Source: Chloroflexota bacterium | GTDB lineage: Bacteria; Chloroflexota; Anaerolineae; Anaerolineales; UBA11579 | NCBI GenBank assembly: GCA_013112575.1 | Contig: JABFGG010000006.1 | Coordinates: 1 to 64,000 of the forward strand | Length of the DNA: 64,000 nucleotides | Reading direction: 5' to 3' | Part shown: positions 44,905 through 54,117 of the stretch, piece by piece | Layout: every line of letters begins with the position of its first letter | How positions within the stretch are numbered: position 1 is the stretch's first letter | The notes under the pieces: model-generated | The model's database searches: none | Seen by the model: only the letters and a program-made list of their open reading frames with translations | What the model was told of the DNA's origin: nothing | Made by a program: the position numbers and the translations under genes

Positions 44905-44933
44905 CCAACATACGTGTAAAAACCAGACATAGC
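44896..44933. repeat. Tn3-family terminal inverted repeat (left end)
   Basis: Begins GGGGTATAACCAACATAC, lies 18 nt beyond the tnpA stop and points into the transposon, the usual position for the end next to tnpA. I found no matching copy to the right of tnpA up to about 53 kb, so the other end is either lost, diverged or farther away. Confidence 0.65.
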
Positions 44934-44951
44934 ATACATTTGTTCTAGAAA

Positions 44952-47906
44952 TCATGCTGTTAGCAGCGAATATTCTACGGGTTCTGGGACTTTTTCCATA
45001 TTAAGTACGTAGTCTCCGAAGCGGCGAATATGACCTGTCAAGTAGGGACTCAATATCGAGAGCGTTTCTGCAGACACACTATATCCCTCCTTTTTTAGTT
45101 GTAGTAATACCTGTGTCATATCCACCACATTCTGGAGGATCATCGCATTTGCGACCAGATCATTGTACTTGATGCGTTTTTCTTGCTCGATGGGGTCATT
45201 GTGAGCGATGATGCCGTGCCCTCCAAAGAATAGCCATTTTGAGAAGCCATGATATGCCTCCGCTTTGTTGGTGTAGGCCGTGATCTGCCTACGAAGGGAC
45301 ATGTCTGAGATGTAGCGCAACAGGAATGCGGTGCGGACCACGCGCCCTAATTCGCGAAAGGCGCGGTATAGGCGATTCTTATGACTGTAGGTCCCTAACT
45401 TGCGCAAGACCGTGGAGGGCATCAACACGCCAGCTTTGATCGACAATGTGACCTGCATAAGATCTTCCCAGTGCGTTTCGATCAATTTCCAATCGATCTT
45501 CCCGCTGAAGAGGGTATCAATATGCTTGTATCTTCTGCGGCCATCTGGCTTGTATAAATTAAGTCCTTGCCATTGACGAATGCGCGGCATGAGCTGAATT
45601 CCTAAGATGTGGGCAAGGCCAAACACTGGAGCTGACTGGCCCTGGGTGTCAGCATGAACTGTATCCGGTTGGATCTCGGAATGATTCTTGAGTAAGCCGT
45701 CAATTATATACACGGCTTCCCAAACACCAACTGAGATAAAGTGACTGAAGAGGGCGATATATTTATCGGAGACGTGGTGATAAGCTATGCCTCCATACCC
45801 ACCGTAGCGGACATGTCGTTCGGCTAATAAATTGTCTTGTAGTAGGTCGAATTGCGTACCATCAGCAGCAACGTGTTTGCCCGTCCCCCAATACCGCGGC
45901 AGATCAAAGCGATTATAGAAGTTGATCACGTCGCGGATCGCGGCGTCCAATTTTTCGGTCGTAATGTGTTGGCGGTTCAGGAAAGAAAGTGTACGCGCAT
46001 TAATAGTGTCCTGTGCATGACGGGCTGTTTGCGTTGGTCCTAGATTGCATCCATAGCTAAAGATGGTCATAAGGTAACGGAATGAAACATCTCGGATCTT
46101 GGGGTCTGAGCCAGAAGCCGGCCCAAAATGAGCTGCTAGGTCGACCCAATGCTGTACGTTGGCCAATCCATCCAATAGTTTTCTTTCAGGAATGCGGCGA
46201 AGTAATTCACTGCGAAGAATTTCAGCATTGTCGGAAACAGGTGCGCGTGAATAGCGCCTCAAACGGGGGTGGCCTTTATGGAAATAAACACCACTTTCTT
46301 CTGGCGGGATAGCGTCAACTTCTTCGGCAATTTCTCCTAGCCAGGATTTCAAATGGGAGACCAGCTCTTTCGGTTCAGTGGGCAGCCCAACCCCGGTACA
46401 GTGTTCTTTTAGCATGGGTTGGCATTCTTCCCAGCTTAGCAACTGGGCACGATAATCAGCGAAGTTTTTTGATCCGGGTACGAACAAGTCTCCAGTTTTC
46501 AACTCGGCTGCCAGGTAGGAAAACACACATACTTCCAAATGCCGTTTATGCAGCCAGAGAAGGCCATCTTCGCGTTTCTGGATAAGATTCAGCCATCGTG
46601 GAGTTGCGAAGCTAAGCTTAAGTTCTTCTGCTGGCAAGTATTTTCTGCGCATGTGACGATGATCGCGGATATACAGATAAGCCTCAGTGATTGACTCTTC
46701 ACTTGTGGATGACTTCAGATCTAAGGCGTCTACAAGGTCGAAGAGAACCGGTCGATACGACCGAAAGAACCGCCAAATTAGAGGGAAGTAATTATTTCCG
46801 TGATAGGCAGCAATGCTTTCGCACCCCTCCAAGAGGGCTTCGATGCCACCTTGCTCATTCAGGAAGTTTTCTACAAAGCCGCCCAGGGCCTCAGGCTGAT
46901 GGCCTTGTTGAGCATGCTGCAAGATCCCAGAAAGGACGTCGATCAACTCTTCTGTCATGCTCCTTTGCCGTTTGCGGATCTCTTCCAACTCTTCCTGGGC
47001 ACGTTTATGCAACGTGCCCATACGTTTGAGGAACATTTCAGCCAGATTATCGCGCGTGACTCCTGTAGCCGTATGCAGCACGGCGACCAATAAGGCATAG
47101 CGTTTTGGTGGTTTTAGGCGGCGGATGTAAAAAGGCTCATAAGCACGGGATTCTTGAGCGAAGAAGTAAATCTTCCCTCGTGGAATTTCTGCCAATACCC
47201 GGTCCGTATCAACCAGTCCTTGTAACCAGATCAGGCGTGCCTGCAACTCGCGCATGTGTCGCAAGGAGGAGCGCCCTGCAGGCTCTTTGAGAACTGTGAA
47301 GTCTGTGCGGCTGCGTCGATCCCTCAATTCAGGTAGCTTATCCAAGAGTTCGCGATCTCCAGAGGAAAGCCGACTACTGATAAGTGCGTACACATCCTTA
47401 TTGGCTTTGGCGCGAATACGCTTAACTAGGCGATCCAATTGAGAAAATGCTGGTAGTTCGAGTTTTTGCCGAATGAGTTCCTCGATGGCTGCATTGATGA
47501 TGTCCGCGGGGTCTCCCATGGTTATAGCCGCCTCTGTTGCAGCCTGTGCTGCGATCTTGGGCCCTCCTGCGCGGTATGGTCGCACACCTAGAAACTGGCG
47601 CACCGCGTCGCGATGGCGAAACTGAGTGCGCTCGTGCTCATATTGGAGTTCCGCGCCAGAGCCTAACTTTGCAGCATTGCGAATATGGTGGATGATCGAA
47701 TCGGGCACATTTTCTAAGGGAACGAAGTAGCCTAAGCGCTGGAAACATTTCAGTTGAATAAGCAAACTCAAGCGCAGGTCATCTTCACGCGCCATGTCAA
47801 CCGCGAATCGGATCTCTCTAGAATTTGGCGAGTAGGTGTGTTGTAGTTCCTTTTCAGAGATCGAAGTTCGAAAGCGCGGGTACGCGGTCCGCTCTATGGC
47901 TGTCAT
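44952..47906 (-). CDS. tnpA: Tn3-family transposase
   Basis: 984 residues, full length for the family. Catalytic residues of the DDE domain: Asp in AADGTQFD (about 681), Asp in VHADTQGQ (about 753), Glu in NKAEAYHGFSKWL (about 881), with the family landmarks YGGYGGIAYHHVSDKYIALFSHF before the second Asp (in part) and QNVVDMTQVL near the end. No tnpR resolvase gene is near. The gene looks intact, so the element may still move or may act in trans on the miniature element at 34762. Confidence 0.93.
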   Translation of the reverse strand: MTAIERTAYPRFRTSISEKELQHTYSPNSREIRFAVDMAREDDLRLSLLIQLKCFQRLGYFVPLENVPDSIIHHIRNAAKLGSGAELQYEHERTQFRHRDAVRQFLGVRPYRAGGPKIAAQAATEAAITMGDPADIINAAIEELIRQKLELPAFSQLDRLVKRIRAKANKDVYALISSRLSSGDRELLDKLPELRDRRSRTDFTVLKEPAGRSSLRHMRELQARLIWLQGLVDTDRVLAEIPRGKIYFFAQESRAYEPFYIRRLKPPKRYALLVAVLHTATGVTRDNLAEMFLKRMGTLHKRAQEELEEIRKRQRSMTEELIDVLSGILQHAQQGHQPEALGGFVENFLNEQGGIEALLEGCESIAAYHGNNYFPLIWRFFRSYRPVLFDLVDALDLKSSTSEESITEAYLYIRDHRHMRRKYLPAEELKLSFATPRWLNLIQKREDGLLWLHKRHLEVCVFSYLAAELKTGDLFVPGSKNFADYRAQLLSWEECQPMLKEHCTGVGLPTEPKELVSHLKSWLGEIAEEVDAIPPEESGVYFHKGHPRLRRYSRAPVSDNAEILRSELLRRIPERKLLDGLANVQHWVDLAAHFGPASGSDPKIRDVSFRYLMTIFSYGCNLGPTQTARHAQDTINARTLSFLNRQHITTEKLDAAIRDVINFYNRFDLPRYWGTGKHVAADGTQFDLLQDNLLAERHVRYGGYGGIAYHHVSDKYIALFSHFISVGVWEAVYIIDGLLKNHSEIQPDTVHADTQGQSAPVFGLAHILGIQLMPRIRQWQGLNLYKPDGRRRYKHIDTLFSGKIDWKLIETHWEDLMQVTLSIKAGVLMPSTVLRKLGTYSHKNRLYRAFRELGRVVRTAFLLRYISDMSLRRQITAYTNKAEAYHGFSKWLFFGGHGIIAHNDPIEQEKRIKYNDLVANAMILQNVVDMTQVLLQLKKEGYSVSAETLSILSPYLTGHIRRFGDYVLNMEKVPEPVEYSLLTA

Positions 47907-48055
47907 AGGAGAGGCCTCCTTGCGTTGAGGATTTATATTTCGTAGACCTGTGCAGATTGTGCGCCAAGGAGAGGAGATGTGAAGACTGGCTTTAAATAGT
48001 GTTAGAGGGTTCCGTGATATGATTAGAACATGCGAGCTATTTCGGAGACGTTATT

Positions 48056-48505
48056 ATGACATTCAATATGCTAGAAAATTCGGAGCCAACCACATTTATG
48101 CAAGTGCTGGTGTTTAAGTTATGGGATAAAGATGTTCCCATTGCATTCTTTGGGGGCTCAGAACCGCTGATCCCATTAAAGATCGTAGGGGAAATGTTCA
48201 ATGTCGATTATGAAGGGGAACTTGATAAACTTATCGAAGCGAACACCTATGTGTTTCAACAGATCGAGTATATTCGCTGGGTAGATCCCGAAGTGAGTAG
48301 AATTCTCGGACATACGACAGCGCCCTGGATCCCTTTGTCGGTCGTGCCGCTCTGGTTGGCTGGTACAGAGACAGGCAATTTTAGGGACGGGCAGGCTCTG
48401 CAAACGGTTCATTTTGTACTCATGCGTTTATTCAGTCATCCTGCTGCGACCTATGGTGCGGGCGCCGGGGATTCCCTGCTTGCGCTTAGGCCGTATGCCT
48501 CATAA
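48056..48505 (+). CDS. Unknown protein, faint phage-antirepressor-like N-terminal pattern
   Basis: 149 residues from an ATG with GGAGAC 6 nt upstream. Segments FFGGSEPLIPLKIVGEMFNVDYEGELDKLIEAN and TAPWIPLSVVPLWLAG loosely recall the P22 antirepressor-type N-terminal domain, a weak resemblance only. It could be a transposon passenger or island gene. Its neighbours are the divergent Tn3 transposase and a convergent Crp/Fnr gene. Confidence 0.45.
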   Translation: MTFNMLENSEPTTFMQVLVFKLWDKDVPIAFFGGSEPLIPLKIVGEMFNVDYEGELDKLIEANTYVFQQIEYIRWVDPEVSRILGHTTAPWIPLSVVPLWLAGTETGNFRDGQALQTVHFVLMRLFSHPAATYGAGAGDSLLALRPYAS

Positions 48506-48648
48506 ATGAAGCCGCTGAGAAGGGGTGCCCGGGAAATGTTTGGGGCCTCTCATAATGCTTGCACTTAAGTTGGCCTAATACTGGGCAAACGATAACCTGA
48601 ACAATATTATTAGCCACAACGTGAGCTTCCACGAATGGGGCCAATAGT

Positions 48649-49323
48649 TTATTCCTTTGCCACTTTCTCCAAGCCTGACCGATCACAAATGATGATCCTA
48701 CCACGCCCAATTGAAACAAGTTGTTCATCCTGTAGCCGGGATAGATGGCGGCAAACACTCTCGCGGCTGGCATCTATCTGATTCGCTAACTCTTGTTGTG
48801 TAATCATAAGCTCAAACTGAACAGACTCCTCAGGTCTTTGGTTGCTGGTCTCACCTATAAGGGTCATGGCGATACGCTTGCGTACCCCACGAAACATTAA
48901 GCTCTCAAGGCGGTTGACCAAACTGCGAACTTCAGAAAAACAGCCGCCCTGTATTAGTGCCAATAATTCAAGGCTCTCATCGCAAAGCTCTAGAAAAGCT
49001 GATTTCTGAAACACAAGCAATGTCACTCTGGTTAACGCAATGGCAGAGCCGAGATGATTACCCTGATCTAATATCGGTGCTGGGCAGAAATATTCCCCTA
49101 CACCTCTGACGCACAAAGTGCTCTCGTGGCTTTCCTGGCTGATGCGCACAATCTTTACTCGTCCGCTCACAATTAAATAGATGCCTTGCGCAGGGTCGTC
49201 TTGGGCAAAAATTATCTCTCCCAATCTAAATGACATCACTTCCGATTGCTCATGCAGCTTTTTACTTACAGCCAAAGGAAGATTGTTGAAGAAATCGAGA
49301 GAGTCAACATTATGTATGGACAT
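48649..49323 (-). CDS. Crp/Fnr-family transcription regulator
   Basis: About 225 residues from the ATG at 49323 (AAGG 8 nt upstream; 49377 is possible). Cyclic-nucleotide-binding-like jelly roll with GEIIFAQDDPAQGIYLIVSGRVKIV, the dimer helix, and a C-terminal winged helix ITQQELANQIDASRESVCRHLSRLQDEQLV (recognition helix residues R-E-S-V-C-R-H). No N-terminal Cys cluster for an FeS centre, so not a classical Fnr; a Dnr-like haem/NO or small-molecule sensor is possible. It is the first of three such regulators in 12 kb. Confidence 0.85.
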   Translation of the reverse strand: MSIHNVDSLDFFNNLPLAVSKKLHEQSEVMSFRLGEIIFAQDDPAQGIYLIVSGRVKIVRISQESHESTLCVRGVGEYFCPAPILDQGNHLGSAIALTRVTLLVFQKSAFLELCDESLELLALIQGGCFSEVRSLVNRLESLMFRGVRKRIAMTLIGETSNQRPEESVQFELMITQQELANQIDASRESVCRHLSRLQDEQLVSIGRGRIIICDRSGLEKVAKE

Positions 49324-49646
49324 AGGCTTAGCCTTAGCGGTTACTTTGTTTTCTGTTTGGAGCAAAGATACCAGCATATTTTGTGTGAAGTCTCACTTGA
49401 TTTGATCTTGAAAAATCGACGAAATAGGCATTAGTCATGCTCTTCTACTTTACAGAAATTTGGAAACCTGAGCTCATGTAAGTGTGGATTCGATGTTGGT
49501 CTGATATGTAGAGAGGTATTATTTGCTACAAGGAGGGGAAATAGCCGGCGCATAAGTAAAACTGATGTCGGCAAACTTCTCTTTCCTGGACATCTCAATG
49601 AGTCTATTGTTCAAATACGCATCTGAAATCTATCAATCCATCTCTA

Positions 49647-50906
49647 TTAATCTGTGGAAGAAGCTGAGCCAACATCGATAGGTATATCTGATGCTTCCAG
49701 ATTAGCCAGGCCCTCGCGTACGATGTGCCATATTTCTATTACGAGAGGTAAGGTGGAGAAAGCCCAAAGCACGTAGGCAGTGCCATGGAGTAATCCGATG
49801 TAGGGTGTGATGAAAATGCCCGCCCAAAGGAAGACCCCTCCCAAGTTGACCGTAATGAGGCTAAAAACGTTGCCTCCGAGCATGGAGGGTTCATGAGGTA
49901 GGAAGGCCCTCCGAAATAAGTAAGGTAAAACTGCATACCCAAATTGGAATACCCAACCATAGACCAAAGCTTGTGGTGCATGCTGTTCAATGCCCGCTCC
50001 AGGGAAACCCGGTACGCCCAGGAGGATTAAAGGAGCAACCAGTACGGGTGCCAATATCCAAAGATATGAAAGCACCAAATGCCATATTCCGGGGTGCCAG
50101 GCATCACGGTCATCCCATATAGGAACGATGATATTCAACAACAACCAGATAGTGGCTGAAAGGTGCAAGATCAATCCGGGAACAGTGAAATACAGACTGG
50201 AAAACCATGGCCCCAACACAAGGCCCAATGCTCCCAGAGTCATCATCCAGAAAATTGGAGTGATCGACCGGGGCCAAGCCAAGGATCGTCCAGAAAACCT
50301 CGGATACAAGTCAACTAATAATCCAGCAAAGACCAGGGACATTAGTCCCCAATTGTTGGCGTGGATATGGACTTCAATGGGGACACTTATCCTTAGAACA
50401 TTGCTCCACCCTAACCATAGCCCGGTCCCAACTATGATCCCAAACAGAAAGTAGCTGAGACCAGCGATGTAAAAATTCCGCCCATTTATGACATGCTCAA
50501 TAATCTGGGGTTGTTGTGAAACTTGGTTATTCGTTGATCCTCGCATGCTGTACAGTTGGTACCCCAATAATAATGCTGCGACAAAGACCAACGTTCCACC
50601 AATAAAGATCAGGTACGTGTTTACTAATGGAATACCAATGAGCAGCACGATCAGACCTACATTTAGTGTTGTCCAGGTTGCCCAGCGGAATTTTGGGCGT
50701 GATTGTTTTGTTCGTATGGCAACGAGGCCTGGAAGCAGGCCGAAAATGACTTGTGTGAGTACTCCCAATGTAATGAAATGGACGCGCAGCCAGCGAAGCC
50801 CATTAAACCATGGAAGCAGTGTATAGCTAGTAAAGGCAGCATCAAATGCTGTTAATACTGCAAGGAGTAAGTACAAAAAAGCCATAAGGTAATAGGGTGT
50901 GGACAT
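49647..50906 (-). CDS. Haem-copper-oxidase subunit I-like polytopic protein
   Basis: 419 residues, about 12 membrane helices. Histidines fall where haem ligands lie in NOR/cbb3-like proteins: RVHFITLGVLTQVIFG (His43), EVHIHANNWGLMSLVF (about 180), EQHAPQALVYGW and LLHGTAYVLW. NnrS and cNOR-like proteins share this look, and I cannot separate them. It is the last gene of a minus-strand cluster with a cytochrome c lipoprotein, a four-helix His protein and a cupin, under a predicted Crp/Fnr site at 52901, which fits a nitrogen-oxide or oxygen respiratory function. Confidence 0.62.
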   Translation of the reverse strand: MSTPYYLMAFLYLLLAVLTAFDAAFTSYTLLPWFNGLRWLRVHFITLGVLTQVIFGLLPGLVAIRTKQSRPKFRWATWTTLNVGLIVLLIGIPLVNTYLIFIGGTLVFVAALLLGYQLYSMRGSTNNQVSQQPQIIEHVINGRNFYIAGLSYFLFGIIVGTGLWLGWSNVLRISVPIEVHIHANNWGLMSLVFAGLLVDLYPRFSGRSLAWPRSITPIFWMMTLGALGLVLGPWFSSLYFTVPGLILHLSATIWLLLNIIVPIWDDRDAWHPGIWHLVLSYLWILAPVLVAPLILLGVPGFPGAGIEQHAPQALVYGWVFQFGYAVLPYLFRRAFLPHEPSMLGGNVFSLITVNLGGVFLWAGIFITPYIGLLHGTAYVLWAFSTLPLVIEIWHIVREGLANLEASDIPIDVGSASSTD

Positions 50907-50974
50907 GTCAACTCTCCTTTTGGGATGATTCTCTCTAGCGGTGTGTGCACCTGATTAAATTCATTCGCCTCTGT

Positions 50975-51517
50975 CTATTCGATCTCCCCGTGTGAAACAG
51001 CATTTGCATGGGTTGTGCTTATGTCCGCAGCTAGTGGGAGAGCACTGAGCTGACCGGCCTGACCCTGCTCCATTATCCGGAGATAGATGATTAAGCTCCA
51101 GATATCTTGCTCGTCAAGCGTTCCCTGCCAGGATGGCATTGAGGTATTAAACGGTGTGCCGCCTTCACTGATACGCCAGAAGAGGTAATCATCTCCAACC
51201 AACGCGCTAGTTTGAGCAATGGGTGTAGCCGGGGGGACGAGTACCTGTCCAGCGGGACCATCTCCCATGCCACGGTCGCCGTGACATGATGTGCAGTGCA
51301 GGGTATACAGTGCTTCCCCACGAGAGGCGGAATGGTCGTCTGCATTGAGCGGATTTGAAAGTCCTGCATAGGGCTCAGGGATTGTGGAATTATGGCGATT
51401 CAGCACCTCTGGGTCTATCGCCGGGCTTGCTGGTGCCATGCTGGTCTCTGTAGGCTGCGCGGTGCAACCAGTGAGGAAGAATAATGATGCAAAAGCTACA
51501 ATCAGAATTTGTTTCAT
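50975..51517 (-). CDS. Monohaem cytochrome c lipoprotein
   Basis: 180 residues. Lipoprotein signal ending LTGC; one haem site CTSCH (about residue 75) in GEALYTLHCTSCHGDRGMGDGPAG; a distal Met in TPFNTSMPSW about 50 residues on; C-terminal helix IWSLIIYLR. A class-I-type electron carrier held at the outer face of the membrane, next to the oxidase-like gene it may serve. Confidence 0.9.
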   Translation of the reverse strand: MKQILIVAFASLFFLTGCTAQPTETSMAPASPAIDPEVLNRHNSTIPEPYAGLSNPLNADDHSASRGEALYTLHCTSCHGDRGMGDGPAGQVLVPPATPIAQTSALVGDDYLFWRISEGGTPFNTSMPSWQGTLDEQDIWSLIIYLRIMEQGQAGQLSALPLAADISTTHANAVSHGEIE

Positions 51518-51572
51518 GACTAACCTACCAGGGATATGTAAATGAATGAGTAAATTTAGCCCATTTAAAAAA

Positions 51573-51586
51573 GCGAAATTTTTCGC
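51573..51586 (-). terminator. Hairpin terminator between the four-helix His protein and cytochrome genes
   Basis: GCGAAA (51573-51578) and TTTCGC (51581-51586) form a stem directly behind the stop codon at 51587-51589, followed on the minus strand by TTTTTT. It may cause partial termination inside the cluster. Confidence 0.65.
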
Positions 51587-52021
51587 CTATTCAAGGTCGG
51601 CACTCGGGTAAATTTTCGTTTGTATGACACCCAGACCCAACAGGATGGTGGCCGTAAAGATGGATAAGCCACCAACAAGCACAAGATAAAAGGGCAGCCC
51701 CAGGTACACCTCTCCCAAAATCCCCAATGGCATGAGCAAACCAGCTAGTGCCAGCCAGGATGCCCATTGCGCCAGTTTGCCACGTACGGGCAGCTTCACC
51801 AGCAAGAATCCAAAGACGATATTCAGAAAAGAAAAGAGGTTACCGTGTACGTGGGCCAAACGTGCCTCAAAATGTGCGCCGGTATTGTAGCTTTCGATCC
51901 AGGCTTCTTTGCCTGGGGCAAAATCACGCAGGTAGATCAACACGAATCCGTAGAGCATAAACCCTGCTATCATCCAAAGACCTACACTAATATTCCATTT
52001 GCCAATTGCCTGGTTTTTCAT
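51587..52021 (-). CDS. Four-helix membrane protein with His-rich motif
   Basis: 144 residues, four membrane helices. The motif HFEARLAHVHGNLFSFLNIVFG (three His on one helix face; landmarks only) could bind haem b, as in small membrane haem proteins. No enzyme family is assigned. It lies downstream of the cupin gene on the same strand, with a 4-nt overlap. Confidence 0.6.
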   Translation of the reverse strand: MKNQAIGKWNISVGLWMIAGFMLYGFVLIYLRDFAPGKEAWIESYNTGAHFEARLAHVHGNLFSFLNIVFGFLLVKLPVRGKLAQWASWLALAGLLMPLGILGEVYLGLPFYLVLVGGLSIFTATILLGLGVIQTKIYPSADLE

Positions 52022-52353
52022 AGTTGCTGATCCTCCGATGTTTTTTCACCACTATGCGTGCCGAGAAACGACAATTTGCTCTTGGCTTCTACTCCCCGCT
52101 GCACACCCTGCGGGACGACGATGGTCGTACCCGCTTGCACCGGGAATCGTTTTTCATCTACGATCATCCAACCCGAGCCATCCAGAAAGTGATAGACGGC
52201 TGTTGGAGCAGGGTGGGGAGGGATTTGTTGCCCACTTTCCAGTCCAACAATTACCGACTTTAGTGTATCTGTTTCAATTAGCACTTTTGGATGTGGTCCC
52301 TCAATTGAGAAAACAACAAACTGTCGCCAGTCAGTAAGGAAGATAGGTTCCAT
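52018..52353 (-). CDS. Cupin-domain protein
   Basis: 111 residues, single-domain cupin: SGQQIPPHPAPTAVYHFLDGSGWMIVDEKRF (motif 1 with two His and a late acidic position) and PVQAGTTIVVPQGVQRGVEA (motif 2). Metal binding is plausible through the motif-1 histidines. Overlaps the next gene by 4 nt. Function within the respiratory cluster is unknown. Confidence 0.8.
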   Translation of the reverse strand: MEPIFLTDWRQFVVFSIEGPHPKVLIETDTLKSVIVGLESGQQIPPHPAPTAVYHFLDGSGWMIVDEKRFPVQAGTTIVVPQGVQRGVEAKSKLSFLGTHSGEKTSEDQQL

Positions 52354-52473
52354 GATCTATCGCCTTTATATGTATGTGGGCAGCGGAAACTAGCCTGCTA
52401 CCCGGTGGCAGGTTTCTGATGTTCACGCTACCCGCAAAGTCATCATCGACGCATTCGTCCAGGCGCTGCCTGG

Positions 52474-52848
52474 TCAATTCCACAGCTTTCGTGACCGGAA
52501 ATACAACAATGCCAGAATGATCACCCACACGATCAGGCGCAGCGTCATAGCCCGGATGCTGTCAGGTGCAACGATATCGCTGTAAGTGGTTTGCAGGATG
52601 AGCATGACAAGCGCGTGACTGCTGAATGTAAGAATCACGGCTGGCGAGGAAAGTCTGTGATTGCCCCAGATGAGGACCGCAGTGACAAAAACGGTCAGGA
52701 TACCGATCGTATAGTTGTATACTGGTAACCAATTGATGACATAGTAGCCAGGGTCTTGTCCTAGCAGAACTTTGCCGCCTGCGAAGAGCGCCATAGCGCC
52801 AATAATGAAGGCAAGGATGGCTGCGATCTTGTTATAAGTTGAGTTCAT
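52474..52848 (-). CDS. Small four-helix membrane protein, unknown
   Basis: 124 residues, four hydrophobic helices (ILAFIIGAMALFAGGKVLLG, YNYTIGILTVFVTAVLIW and two more). Family not recognised. First gene of the minus-strand cluster that ends at 49647; a predicted regulator site lies 53 nt upstream of its ATG. Confidence 0.6.
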   Translation of the reverse strand: MNSTYNKIAAILAFIIGAMALFAGGKVLLGQDPGYYVINWLPVYNYTIGILTVFVTAVLIWGNHRLSSPAVILTFSSHALVMLILQTTYSDIVAPDSIRAMTLRLIVWVIILALLYFRSRKLWN

Positions 52849-52900
52849 TTTTGCTCTCCTTTTTTGAGGCCAGTGTATACTTCTTGAGACGGTAAATAAA

Positions 52901-52916
52901 CGACTTAAGTCATTAA
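52901..52916. promoter_or_regulatory. Predicted Crp/Fnr-type site 1
   Basis: CGACTTAAGTCATTAA, with the palindromic core GAC-TTAA-GTC. It lies between the divergent gene at 52848 (minus) and the regulator at 53096 (plus). Two near-identical sites follow the regulator gene. Confidence 0.6.
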
Positions 52917-53095
52917 CGCCCGGGAGGGTCTAATTTTGGGATCAGATACTTGTTCTTCAGGTACCTCCTCGTACATATGTCAGTGAGATTGGAATGTTGT
53001 GAAGAGGGGAAATAGATAAGAACACCCCGCGAAGCGTGAAGAGATTGGAAGTGACTGCTGGCTAAACGTGATAAGATTTTTGCCACAACAGATCT

Positions 53096-53788
53096 ATGGA
53101 CAAAAGTGAATCATTAACAAGAGCGCAGCGCATTTTGAAGTCGGTATCCTATTTTTCGCAATTGGATACCGACGCAATCACTGCTGTGGCACAGGCTGCA
53201 ATCAATCGTGTATATGACAGCGGTCAAGCCATTCTGGTTGAGGGTGAGCCAAGCAGCGGATTGTATATCGTCGAAAAAGGTTGGCTCAAAGCTGTCAAGT
53301 ACGGGTTGGACGGACGCGAACAGATATTACAAACGCTTGGCCCGGGAGAAGTGATCAACGCTATCAGTGTATTCACGGATGCTCCAAACCAGGCAACTGT
53401 GTGCGCATTAGAAACGGTTGAGGTGTGGGTCGTTCAGCGTGACCTCCTGCTGAGATTATTGGATACAAATCCAGCCCTGGCACGCCATGTTGTGAAAGAT
53501 CTGGCAGGTCGCGTAATGCATTTGATTCGAATGGTGGAAGACCTGTCGCTGCGGACAGTAGAAGCACGTCTGGCACGCCTGCTGCTGGAACAGGCGGACG
53601 GCGCGTCCGTGCAACGTAAACGCTGGGCTACCCAGGTCGAGTTGGCTGCTAGGCTTGGTACCGTGCCGGACGTGCTCAATCGTGCATTGCGGAAACTTTC
53701 GGAAAATGGGATCATTCGCGTTGCTCGCCATCAATTTCAAATATTGGACATGGAAGCTCTAAAGGACATCGCAGCAGTAGAGGATTAG
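53096..53788 (+). CDS. Crp/Fnr-family transcription regulator, probable master of the local cluster
   Basis: 230 residues: effector domain with GQAILVEGEPSSGLYIVEKGWLKAV and GPGEVINAISVF, dimer helix, and winged helix TQVELAARLGTVPDVLNRALRKLSENGII. The recognition helix (PDVLNRALRKL) differs from the standard R-E-T-V-x-R, so it should read an unusual operator; the CGAC-N4-GTC sites on both sides are the obvious candidates. No ribosome binding site precedes the ATG, so the message may be leaderless. Ends at a strong terminator. Confidence 0.85.
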   Translation: MDKSESLTRAQRILKSVSYFSQLDTDAITAVAQAAINRVYDSGQAILVEGEPSSGLYIVEKGWLKAVKYGLDGREQILQTLGPGEVINAISVFTDAPNQATVCALETVEVWVVQRDLLLRLLDTNPALARHVVKDLAGRVMHLIRMVEDLSLRTVEARLARLLLEQADGASVQRKRWATQVELAARLGTVPDVLNRALRKLSENGIIRVARHQFQILDMEALKDIAAVED

Positions 53789-53793
53789 AAATC

Positions 53794-53809
53794 CGACAAA
53801 AGTCGTTGA
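53794..53809. promoter_or_regulatory. Predicted Crp/Fnr-type site 2
   Basis: CGACAAAAGTCGTTGA, core GAC-AAAA-GTC, between the regulator stop and the terminator that precedes the ferredoxin gene. Confidence 0.6.
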
Positions 53810-53859
53810 ACAAAACTCGCTCAAGGTGTAGTTTCAGCATATCTTGAGCGAGTTTTGTT
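53809..53859 (+). terminator. Terminator or attenuator before the ferredoxin gene
   Basis: A perfect 17-bp stem (53809-53825 with 53843-53859) with a 17-nt loop and a T-rich end (gttttgtttttgg). The ferredoxin ribosome binding site (GGAG) follows at once, so this may be either the end of the regulator transcript or an attenuator controlled by the site at 53794. Confidence 0.8.
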
Positions 53860-53871
53860 TTTGGAGATCCC

Positions 53872-54099
53872 GTGACCACCAATAACGAGAGACCTATTCC
53901 GATCATAAACATTGTGAAATGTGACGGCTGCGGTTTGTGCGTGAGGGTTTGCCCGACGAAGGCACTGGAGCTACGAGATCAGAAAGCGCTGGTTGCTCAT
54001 CCTGAAGTCTGCGACTATATTGGTCTGTGTGAAGCCGTTTGCCCGAAGCATGCGATTTCCCGCCCCTTTGAAATTGTTATTGTCCAAAACAAGGATTGA
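53872..54099 (+). CDS. Two-cluster [4Fe-4S] ferredoxin
   Basis: 75 residues from a GTG start (GGAG 6 nt upstream). First cluster motif KCDGCGLCVRVCP, second CDYIGLCEAVCP with the spacing C-x5-C-x3-CP, so the second site is atypical (three Cys, with the fourth supplied by the first motif's CP and vice versa as usual). It should be a small cytosolic electron carrier. It lies between two predicted regulator sites. Confidence 0.88.
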   Translation: MTTNNERPIPIINIVKCDGCGLCVRVCPTKALELRDQKALVAHPEVCDYIGLCEAVCPKHAISRPFEIVIVQNKD

Positions 54100-54117
54100 G
54101 GGGCCCAGCGAGCAACC

